Assembly (NCBI GenBank): GCA_052387095.1
Contig: JBQTJN010000069.1
Span: 1-11,268, forward strand
DNA length: 11,268 nt
Origin: JBQTJN01 sp052387095
Lineage (GTDB): Bacteria; Pseudomonadota; Alphaproteobacteria; Micavibrionales; Micavibrionaceae
Direction of reading: 5' to 3'
Under the pieces are notes generated by a model, which ran no database searches, was not told the origin of the DNA, and worked only from the letters and a program-made list of their open reading frames with translations. A program made the translations under genes and the position numbers. This document shows, in pieces, positions 6,329-11,268 of the stretch. Numbering within the stretch: the stretch's first letter is position 1; each line of letters begins with the position of its first letter.

Positions 6329-6356
6329 ATTATATTATATAGGGCGCTCCCGCCAA
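6329..6356 (-). promoter_or_regulatory. Sigma-70-type promoter for the Cys-rich peptide gene
   Basis: On the minus strand, TTGGCG (6356-6351), a 16-base spacer and a perfect TATAAT (6334-6329). A second overlapping TATAAT lies at 6339-6334. Predicted +1 is near 6322-6325, giving a leader of about 65 bases. This is the best -10 match in the window, so the peptide may be well expressed. Confidence 0.65.
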
Positions 6357-6374
6357 AAGAAAAGATTTTAATCC

Positions 6375-6403
6375 TTGTGCGCTAAACCCGCGCGCTCTAT
6401 AGG
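6375..6403 (+). promoter_or_regulatory. Candidate hisA promoter
   Basis: TTGTGC (6375-6380), a 17-base spacer and TATAGG (6398-6403), then a T-run up to the hisA ATG at 6413. Predicted +1 is within about three bases of the ATG. The start has only a distant AGG and no clear ribosome binding site, so a very short leader or a leaderless mRNA would fit. The remaining bases between the two divergent promoters hold no other recognisable site. Confidence 0.4.
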
Positions 6404-6412
6404 TTTTTTTTA

Positions 6413-7144
6413 ATGATTATATATCCCGCTATCGATCTTAAAAACGGCCAGTGCGTCCGCCTCTACCAGGGCGATATCAAAAACGACACAGTCTATAACG
6501 ACGATCCCGCTTCGCAGGCACGCGCATGGGTCAAGGCAGGATTCGAGTGGCTGCATATCGTCGATCTCGACGGCGCCTTCGGCGGCATCCCGGTCAATGC
6601 CAACACTGTGCGCGCCATCATCCGCACGGTTACGGTCCCGGTCCAGCTTGGCGGCGGCATCCGCACCATGCCCGATATTGAAAACTGGCTGCGCAGCGGT
6701 GTCTCCCGCGTCGTACTCGGCACGGCGGCTGTACGTGATCCCGAACTGGTCAAGCGTGCCTGCCGCGAATTTCCCGGCAAAATCGCGATCGGCATCGATG
6801 CGCGCGCAGGCCGCGTCGCGGTGCAGGGCTGGGTGGAGGATGCCGACATTGATGTGCTGAGTCTCGCACTACGTTTTGAAGACGCCGGTGCGGCGGCGAT
6901 TATTTACACCGACATTGAACGCGACGGCACCGGCCGCGGCCTCAATATTGACGCGACGCGCGCACTGGCACGCACAATATCCATCCCCGTCATCGCCTCG
7001 GGCGGCGCACATTCTCTGGAAGATATTTACGCCGTAAAGGCTGCATCCGCAGACGGCGTGCAGGGACTCATTGTCGGCCGCGCCTTCTATGACCGCACGA
7101 TCGATACAGGCCAGGCGCTGGCCATTGCAGCCGCAGATGGTTAA
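6413..7144 (+). CDS. hisA: ProFAR isomerase (1-(5-phosphoribosyl)-5-[(5-phosphoribosylamino)methylideneamino]imidazole-4-carboxamide isomerase)
   Basis: HisA catalyses the Amadori rearrangement of ProFAR to PRFAR, the substrate of HisH-HisF. The 243-residue (beta-alpha)8 barrel shows the internal half-barrel duplication. Catalytic acids are Asp8 (YPAIDLKNG) and Asp129 (IGIDARAG). The phosphate-binding loops are LGGGIRT (79-85) and ASGGAHS (195-201). YTDIERDGT (165-173) is the conserved second-half loop. Length is normal. It starts the hisA-hisF-hisE unit and overlaps hisF by eight bases. Confidence 0.97.
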   Translation: MIIYPAIDLKNGQCVRLYQGDIKNDTVYNDDPASQARAWVKAGFEWLHIVDLDGAFGGIPVNANTVRAIIRTVTVPVQLGGGIRTMPDIENWLRSGVSRVVLGTAAVRDPELVKRACREFPGKIAIGIDARAGRVAVQGWVEDADIDVLSLALRFEDAGAAAIIYTDIERDGTGRGLNIDATRALARTISIPVIASGGAHSLEDIYAVKAASADGVQGLIVGRAFYDRTIDTGQALAIAAADG

Positions 7145-7895
7145 AGTCCGCATCATTCCCTGCCTGGATGTCAAGAACGGCCGCGTCGTCAAGGGCGTGA
7201 ATTTCAAAAGCCTGCGTGATGCCGGCGACCCGGTGGAGCAGGCAAAAAATTATAACGACCAGGGTGCGGACGAGCTGTGTTTTCTCGACATTACCGCCAC
7301 GCACGAAAACCGGGACGTGATTTTCGATGTGGTGTCAAAAACAGCCGAACAGGTTTTCATGCCGCTCACCGTCGGCGGCGGCGTACGCACCCTGGATGAT
7401 ATAAGAAAACTTCTTCAGGCAGGCGCAGACAAGGTCTCGATCAATTCCGCTGCCATTACCAACCCCGATTTCGTACGGCAGGCCGCTCACAAATGCGGCA
7501 GCCAATGCATCGTTGTGGCTATTGATGCCAAGCGGGCTCCCGGCGGCGGCTGGGAAGTCTATACGCGCGGCGGCCGTGAAAATGCAGGGCTTGATGCGGT
7601 CAAATGGGCGCAGCAAATGTCCGAATACGGCGCCGGCGAAATCCTTCTCACATCCATGGACCGCGACGGCACAAAATCCGGTTTTGATCTTGAACTCACC
7701 AAAATGGTTTCATCTGCCGTGCCCGTTCCGGTTATTGCTTCGGGGGGCGTGGGGTCCCTGCAGGATCTGGTCGATGGCATAAAAAAAGGGGGCGCCTCGG
7801 CGGTTCTGGCAGCATCCATTTTTCACTTCGGACAACACACCGTGCGCGAAGCGAAAGAGGCACTGGGACGCGAAGGAATTGCGGTCAGGCTATGA
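7137..7895 (+). CDS. hisF: Imidazole glycerol phosphate synthase, cyclase subunit
   Basis: Cyclase half of IGP synthase. It takes ammonia channelled from HisH and converts PRFAR to imidazole-glycerol phosphate and AICAR. With the start at 7137 it has 252 residues. Catalytic Asp11 (IIPCLDVKNGRVVKG) and Asp130 (VAIDAKR) are present. The phosphate loops are VGGGVRT (79-85) and ASGGVGS. The Arg/Lys and Glu residues of the N-terminal barrel face that form the ammonia gate are in the expected segments. A start at 7071 would add 22 residues lacking homology and lie inside hisA, so it is rejected. The ATG lies eight bases before the hisA stop, with no Shine-Dalgarno sequence, so translation likely depends on hisA coupling. 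Confidence 0.97.
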   Translation: MVKVRIIPCLDVKNGRVVKGVNFKSLRDAGDPVEQAKNYNDQGADELCFLDITATHENRDVIFDVVSKTAEQVFMPLTVGGGVRTLDDIRKLLQAGADKVSINSAAITNPDFVRQAAHKCGSQCIVVAIDAKRAPGGGWEVYTRGGRENAGLDAVKWAQQMSEYGAGEILLTSMDRDGTKSGFDLELTKMVSSAVPVPVIASGGVGSLQDLVDGIKKGGASAVLAASIFHFGQHTVREAKEALGREGIAVRL

Positions 7896-8215
7896 GCGAA
7901 CATATTCTCGAAAAACTTTTTGAAATTATCTGCGCGCGCAAAAATGAGAGCGCGGAAAATTCCTATGTCGCCAGCCTGTACCAGAAAGGCACCGCTTCCA
8001 TCGCAGCCAAGGTGACGGAGGAAGCGAACGAGACCGTTTCCGAGGCGTTGCAGGGTGATTCCGGAAAACTGAAGCAGGAATCCGCCGATCTCCTCTTTCA
8101 CCTCATGATTCTGTGGGCTGACCAGGGCATCCCGCCGGCGGACGTTTTTTCCGTTCTGGAACAAAGGTTTGGCACCTCAGGTCATACGGAAAAGGCCACC
8201 CGCAACAAAAGTTAG
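7892..8215 (+). CDS. hisE: Phosphoribosyl-ATP pyrophosphohydrolase
   Basis: HisE removes pyrophosphate from phosphoribosyl-ATP, the second step of histidine synthesis. It belongs to the all-alpha NTP pyrophosphohydrolase (MazG-like) fold. The 107-residue protein has the Mg-binding acidic pattern KVTEEANE (40-47, Glu43, Glu44, Glu47) and ESADLLFHLMI (Glu63, Asp66), plus the C-terminal SG-x2-EKATR motif. It is a stand-alone HisE, not the HisIE fusion; hisI is not in this window. Its ATG overlaps the hisF stop (ATGA at 7892-7895). It is the last gene of the his run. Confidence 0.95.
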   Translation: MSEHILEKLFEIICARKNESAENSYVASLYQKGTASIAAKVTEEANETVSEALQGDSGKLKQESADLLFHLMILWADQGIPPADVFSVLEQRFGTSGHTEKATRNKS

Positions 8216-8236
8216 TGGATAATAAAATTCCATAAC

Positions 8237-8265
8237 TTGAATTTTTATTAGAACATTCTTATAGT
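8237..8265 (+). promoter_or_regulatory. Promoter for the D-Ala-D-Ala carboxypeptidase gene
   Basis: TTGAAT (8237-8242), a 17-base spacer and TATAGT (8260-8265), five of six matches at -10, in an AT-rich gap after hisE. Predicted +1 is near 8272, giving a leader of about 35 bases. Confidence 0.6.
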
Positions 8266-8286
8266 TATCTCATAAAAATGAATAAG

Positions 8287-8306
8287 AAAACCTTTTGAGG
8301 TTTTTT
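8287..8306 (+). terminator. Short hairpin with T-run: weak his terminator or SD-masking leader hairpin
   Basis: AAAACC (8287-8292), loop TTTTGA, GGTTTT (8299-8304) and two more Ts. The stem has only two G-C pairs, so termination of the his transcript would be weak. The right arm shares the GG of the GAGG ribosome binding site (8297-8300) for the carboxypeptidase start at 8307, so the same fold could limit translation. Confidence 0.4.
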
Positions 8307-9431
8307 ATGAGACCGGGATCTGAGTTAAAAAAAATAGCTTTTACTGTGTTTACTGGCGTTGCAATTGGGCTCGTCACAACTTCTCACGCGAACGCACAGA
8401 CGGCCCCCTTACCGACTCCTGAACCCGATACGCCAACAGCCCCACAATCCTTTATCAAAAAAACCGCTGCTGTCACACCGCGGATAACTTCTCCATCCAT
8501 TACAGAAGCCGCGAACAATAATTTTGCTATCATAGCGCCTGCAAAAAGACAGCGCGCGCAACTTGTCACGTCATCGGAATTCCCCGGCCGCCCGCTTTAT
8601 GCAGACGCCAATATTGATGCGCCGATCCATCCGGCCTCTGTCACCAAGCTGTTGGTATTTGCGTTGCTGTTCGAAGAAATGAAAAAAGGCAAAGTCAATC
8701 TGGATGAAAAATTCCCGATAACGGCCGAGGATTTCACAGGCGTTACAGAACATACGACCGGCATGAAAATCGGGGATATGATTTCGCTGCGTCAGGCCTT
8801 GACCTATGCGGCTACAGGCTCCTTCAATGAAGACACCAATATTATTGTCCGCCGCCTGTTTGGCAGTGTCGCGGCCGGCGTGCAGAAGATGAATGAATTC
8901 TCACAAAGCCACGGCATGACAAGTTCACGGTGGTACAAAACCAACGGACTGCCGGGCAGTGGCGGTTTAGGAAAATATAACGTGACCACCGCACGCAATA
9001 TGGACACGCTTATGGGCGTGTATGAAAAAGAATATAGCGAATATTTCCATTTCCTGACCCTGCCAAGTGTAACGCTTCCAAACGGCAAGGTGGTGGAGCA
9101 TACAAACCGCAGGCTGCTTAATAGCGAATCCGCTGATGTCGTAGTCGGCAAAACCGGCTATATCCGGCTGGGCGGCAAAAATGTGGACTTCCTGCATAAA
9201 TTTAAAACACCAGACGGCAAGGAACACACTTTGCGCGTAGGCTCCTATGGCAACAGTTCTCTGGATGAACGTGCGGGGAACTCTATAAACCTTGTGAAAA
9301 CCGGCGAGGAAGAATTTATGAAAAGATGGTATCTGGTAAATCCACAATGGGTGCCGGTTAATACCGCCCAGGTTACGGCACCAGCTGGTGCTGCTGTTAT
9401 TCCTTATAAAAGCCTGCCGCCTCAGCCATAG
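8307..9431 (+). CDS. D-alanyl-D-alanine carboxypeptidase (peptidase S11, low-mass penicillin-binding protein)
   Basis: Exported serine DD-carboxypeptidase that trims the terminal D-Ala from peptidoglycan stem peptides. With the start at 8307 it has 374 residues. A signal peptide is visible: Lys8-Lys9, a hydrophobic core from about 10 to 25, and an AxA-type site HANA-Q after residue 30. A Pro/Thr-rich linker (32-60) leads to the catalytic domain. The three active-site motifs are present: S111-V-T-K114, S172-F-N174 and K282-T-G. I see no C-terminal amphipathic anchor of the DacA type; the tail is Pro/Ala-rich. The ATG is preferred over a TTG at 8295 because GAGG (8297-8300) is spaced six bases before it. 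It has its own promoter and is unrelated to the his genes. Confidence 0.9.
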   Translation: MRPGSELKKIAFTVFTGVAIGLVTTSHANAQTAPLPTPEPDTPTAPQSFIKKTAAVTPRITSPSITEAANNNFAIIAPAKRQRAQLVTSSEFPGRPLYADANIDAPIHPASVTKLLVFALLFEEMKKGKVNLDEKFPITAEDFTGVTEHTTGMKIGDMISLRQALTYAATGSFNEDTNIIVRRLFGSVAAGVQKMNEFSQSHGMTSSRWYKTNGLPGSGGLGKYNVTTARNMDTLMGVYEKEYSEYFHFLTLPSVTLPNGKVVEHTNRRLLNSESADVVVGKTGYIRLGGKNVDFLHKFKTPDGKEHTLRVGSYGNSSLDERAGNSINLVKTGEEEFMKRWYLVNPQWVPVNTAQVTAPAGAAVIPYKSLPPQP

Positions 9432-9439
9432 TCCGGGGC

Positions 9440-9468
9440 TTGCCTCGCAGTACATACAGCCCTAATCT
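9440..9468 (+). promoter_or_regulatory. Candidate promoter for the HIT gene, +1 at the start codon
   Basis: TTGCCT (9440-9445), a 17-base spacer and TAATCT (9463-9468), the last six bases of CCTAATCT, similar to the alphaproteobacterial -10 form. The predicted +1 is the A of the ATG at 9475. The run of five Cs before the ATG rules out a Shine-Dalgarno sequence. Confidence 0.35.
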
Positions 9469-9474
9469 TCCCCC

Positions 9475-9837
9475 ATGTCATACGACTCCAACAACATCTT
9501 CGCAAAAATTCTGCGCAAGGAAATTCCGTGCAAGCCGGTCTACGAAGACGATCACGTGCTGGCCTTCAATGACATCGCCCCGAAGGCGCCCGTGCATATC
9601 CTGGTGATCCCGAAAGGGTCATATATTTCGATTGATGATTTCGGCAGCCAGGCCCCCGCCCATGAAATCAAGGCGTTTTACGCGGCCGTATCGAAAATTG
9701 TGGCGCAGCAGAATTTATCCGGGGACGGTTTCCGCGTCATCGCCAACACCGGCCTCAATGGCGGGCAGGAAGTGCCGCATTTCCACGTGCATATCCTGGG
9801 CGGCAAAAAACTAGGTGCGATGCTGCCCGGGCTGTAG
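9475..9837 (+). CDS. HIT family protein, HinT-like purine nucleoside phosphoramidase
   Basis: A 120-residue histidine-triad protein of the HinT branch, which hydrolyses adenosine phosphoramidates and acyl-adenylates as a homodimer. N-terminal NIFAKILRKEIPCKPVYEDD and FNDIAPKAPVHILVIPK are the usual branch signatures. The catalytic triad is HFHVHILGG near residue 104, with NTGLNGGQEVPHFH before it. Length is typical. There is no ribosome binding site in front of the ATG. The last 27 bases overlap the 3' end of a convergent gene. In Alphaproteobacteria a HIT gene often sits next to hisE; here a carboxypeptidase gene separates them. Confidence 0.94.
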   Translation: MSYDSNNIFAKILRKEIPCKPVYEDDHVLAFNDIAPKAPVHILVIPKGSYISIDDFGSQAPAHEIKAFYAAVSKIVAQQNLSGDGFRVIANTGLNGGQEVPHFHVHILGGKKLGAMLPGL

Positions 9838-10353
9838 AAAACCGCGCGGCTGCTTACTAGCCGGCATGATCGGCAGGCTCTCATAAAGTTCAATAAATTC
9901 CTCGGCAGCCATTTTTTGCGCATTTGCCTGTGTAGAGAAAATAGCGCAGAAAATACTGATCAGCGCATTTTTTTTGCCCAGTGCAAAGCCCAGTGCCTTC
10001 ATCCGCGCATGTAAAGTCTGCAGATCGGCGGCCACCGCCGGCAGGTGCTCGAGGATATCGAGCTCATTGGCACAGGCGCGTTCAAAATATGCGCCATGCC
10101 GCCCGATCATGAATTCACATTCCCCGCGGAGGCTGCCAATCATTGGATCGGTCTGGTCGCAATAGGCCAGCAGCGTGCGTGCGCTGAGCGCGATGCACAA
10201 CAAGGCTTCGTGCGGCTTCATGTCGCCGATCGCGGCATGCATCGCGTAGCAGGTTTCATCGTCCATGCGGTCCGCGCCCGCGAGAATATCGTGTACGATC
10301 ACCGGCACTTCCAGCCGTGCCTTGAGAGAAGCAATGTTTATAATTTGTCCCAT
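9811..10353 (-). CDS. Hypothetical protein, 180 residues, mostly helical
   Basis: Not recognised. With the ATG at 10353 it has 180 residues, no signal peptide, and a largely helical pattern up to about residue 160. There is one hydrophobic stretch, ALISIFCAIFST (130-141), too short and isolated to call a membrane anchor. Six cysteines are scattered (35, 53, 65, 79, 94, 136) without a motif. The tail after 160 is Pro/Gln/Arg-rich and is the part that overlaps the HIT gene. The start is well supported: AAGGAG (AGGAG at 10365-10361) lies seven bases before the ATG, whereas the longer TTG start at 10374 lacks this. The gene is convergent with the HIT gene, with a 27-base overlap. Confidence 0.7.
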   Translation of the reverse strand: MGQIINIASLKARLEVPVIVHDILAGADRMDDETCYAMHAAIGDMKPHEALLCIALSARTLLAYCDQTDPMIGSLRGECEFMIGRHGAYFERACANELDILEHLPAVAADLQTLHARMKALGFALGKKNALISIFCAIFSTQANAQKMAAEEFIELYESLPIMPASKQPRGFLQPGQHRT

Positions 10354-10367
10354 GTTCAAACTCCTTT

Positions 10368-10419
10368 GATTCAATCGTTCTTACCCCCTCTCTTAAGGGG
10401 TAAAGGTGAATCAATCGTT
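10368..10419. repeat. 12-base direct repeats flanking a TTACCCC/GGGGTAA hairpin
   Basis: GATTCAATCGTT (10368-10379) and GAATCAATCGTT (10408-10419) match at 11 of 12 positions and are 40 bases apart, about four helical turns. Between them is TTACCCC (10381-10387), a nine-base loop and GGGGTAA (10397-10403). The left copy abuts the ribosome binding site of the minus-strand 180-residue gene. It could be a dispersed extragenic palindrome, the scar of a small insertion, or a paired operator for that gene. Confidence 0.55.
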
Positions 10420-10500
10420 AATGGGAAGGCAAAATTGAATACAAAAGCCAAGCTTTGTACAACTCAAATATCTGTTTTAATTAGGAAAAACCAAGTAAAT

Positions 10501-10528
10501 TTAGAAAATATTACAAACCTGATATTAT
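10501..10528 (+). promoter_or_regulatory. Candidate promoter for the DUF6624 gene
   Basis: TTAGAA (10501-10506), a 16-base spacer and TATTAT (10523-10528), in a very AT-rich stretch. Predicted +1 is within a base or two of the ATG at 10534, and there is no Shine-Dalgarno sequence. AT-rich context makes chance matches likely. Confidence 0.35.
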
Positions 10529-10533
10529 TCATA

Positions 10534-11133
10534 ATGCCAAATAATATAAAAAAATCAACCTCTTCCCCTACTGCGGCCTTCGGAATTACAGCCTTCGCAA
10601 GTGAAGAAGAAAAAATTAAATCACGCCTGCGCGAAATGGCTAAATACGACGAGTACCTGATGTATTACGGCGCGGATAATCATGCGTATGCAGACGAAGA
10701 ATCCCAGGGTGAAAGACTGAAAGCGCTCCAGTTTGTACAATCCGGCATTGCCAAGCATGCAGAAGAATTGAAAAAAATCCTTACGAAATTAACGTGGACT
10801 GATATATCGAATCTTGGCGCGCAGGCGGCTTCAGATGTTTTTATCCTCGTGCAGCATTCAGATCACGATCCTGCTTTCCAGGCCAAAATACTAAAACAGA
10901 TGGAAGATGATATTAATTCAGATCCACAAGACTGCGTTTATCTTTATGACCGGCTAGCGATGAATCAGGGAAAACCTCAGCGCTACGGCACTCAATTCAT
11001 GAGAAATGGAGAGCCTTACGAAATTGAAGATTTGGCGAATCTCGACAAACGAAGAAACCAAGCAGGACTTGGCAGTATGGCGGAATACACAGAAATAATG
11101 GCTTCGTACCAGCCAAGATTTAGAGAGCCATAA
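10534..11133 (+). CDS. DUF6624 family protein, function unknown
   Basis: A 199-residue protein whose second half carries the signature of the DUF6624 family: VQHSDHDPAFQ (106-116), YLYDRLAMNQGKPQRYGTQ (136-154), and PYEIEDLANLDKRRNQAGL near 161-179. This His/Asp-rich block and the R-YGTQ segment are the family's most conserved part and suggest a binding or catalytic site, but no activity is established to my knowledge. The first 22 residues are Ser/Thr/Ala-rich and low-complexity. No signal peptide is evident. The ATG at 10534 is chosen because sequence upstream in the same frame only shadows the opposite-strand gene. Base composition is visibly more AT-rich than in the his genes, a hint of separate origin. 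Confidence 0.75.
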   Translation: MPNNIKKSTSSPTAAFGITAFASEEEKIKSRLREMAKYDEYLMYYGADNHAYADEESQGERLKALQFVQSGIAKHAEELKKILTKLTWTDISNLGAQAASDVFILVQHSDHDPAFQAKILKQMEDDINSDPQDCVYLYDRLAMNQGKPQRYGTQFMRNGEPYEIEDLANLDKRRNQAGLGSMAEYTEIMASYQPRFREP

Positions 11134-11238
11134 TACATATAATGCGAACTGTAAAATCCAAATTCTGCGCTCCTAAAGTCATTGTTTTCGCTTTGTCCTT
11201 CTGTCATACCTTAAATCGCCTGAGGTTGAAGGGATTAC

Positions 11239-11268
11239 ATGGTCGCGCGCGTCAGCACAGTCGCTTTT
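11239..11268 (+). CDS. Start of a YifB/ComM-like Mg-chelatase-type AAA+ ATPase, cut by the window edge
   Basis: Only ten codons are present: MVARVSTVAF. This matches the conserved N terminus of the YifB/ComM family, whose members begin M-V-x-R-V-x-T-V-A-F and continue past the edge here. ComM is a helicase linked to branch migration in natural transformation. The ATG has the good ribosome binding site GAAGGGA (11228-11234), about five bases upstream. The preceding 105 bases (11134-11238) hold no gene I can support. A perfect TATAAT (11138-11143) just after the DUF6624 stop is a possible -10 without a convincing -35. The call rests on ten residues. Confidence 0.65.
   Translation, partial: MVARVSTVAF

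Noticed and set aside
7071..7136. Upstream start for hisF
   Set aside because: Adds 22 residues inside hisA without family similarity; the ATG at 7137 gives the standard length with Asp11 in place.
8295..8306. TTG start for the carboxypeptidase
   Set aside because: The GAGG at 8297-8300 lies inside that start region and is correctly spaced for the ATG at 8307.
10045..10533. N-terminal extension of the DUF6624 frame
   Set aside because: The first 163 codons shadow the opposite-strand gene and intergenic repeats; homology begins only after the ATG at 10534.
11016..11207. Open frame of 63 residues on the minus strand
   Set aside because: Mostly antisense to the conserved C terminus of the DUF6624 gene, with no motif.
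11142..11268. Frame open to the right edge from an ATG at 11142
   Set aside because: No ribosome binding site or family resemblance, and it overlaps the better supported start at 11239 in another frame.

Overview
The window looks like a chromosomal segment of an alphaproteobacterium, possibly a free-living or uncultured lineage near Rhodospirillales or Micavibrio. That assignment is inferred from gene order (aroE-coaE-dnaQ; hisB/hisH/hisA/hisF/hisE) and from protein style, not from a marker gene. The sequence is moderately GC-rich, with AT-rich gaps between genes. I see no rRNA, tRNA, CRISPR array, insertion sequence or phage gene.

Left part (1-2501, + strand): the 3' part of aroE (shikimate dehydrogenase), coaE (dephospho-CoA kinase), a class I glutamine amidotransferase of unknown substrate, and a DnaQ-type 3'-5' exonuclease. 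Each gene starts inside the stop codon of the one before (ATGA overlap), so this is a tightly coupled operon.

Middle part (2545-8215): a histidine biosynthesis cluster that has been opened up. hisB (+) is followed by a hypothetical gene and a divergent HisD-family gene on the minus strand. Then come hisH (+), a GNAT acetyltransferase (+), a short minus-strand gene for a 34-residue Lys/Glu-, Gly- and Cys-rich peptide that was missing from simple ORF calling, and finally hisA-hisF-hisE (+), which overlap one another. HisH and HisF form imidazole-glycerol-phosphate synthase. HisE, HisA, HisB and HisD act before and after it. hisG, hisI and hisC are not here.

Right part (8216-11268): a secreted S11-family D-Ala-D-Ala carboxypeptidase, a HIT (HinT-like) protein, an unknown 180-residue minus-strand gene convergent with it, an intergenic hairpin flanked by direct repeats, an AT-rich gene of the DUF6624 family, and the first ten codons of what looks like a YifB/ComM-type AAA+ ATPase running off the right edge.

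The items most worth a second look are: the Cys-rich peptide with its own consensus promoter and 5' leader hairpin; the HisD homologue, which has substitutions at two expected zinc-ligand positions; and a recurring pattern in which genes without a Shine-Dalgarno sequence have a -10-like hexamer about 6-12 bases before the start codon, suggesting leaderless transcripts.
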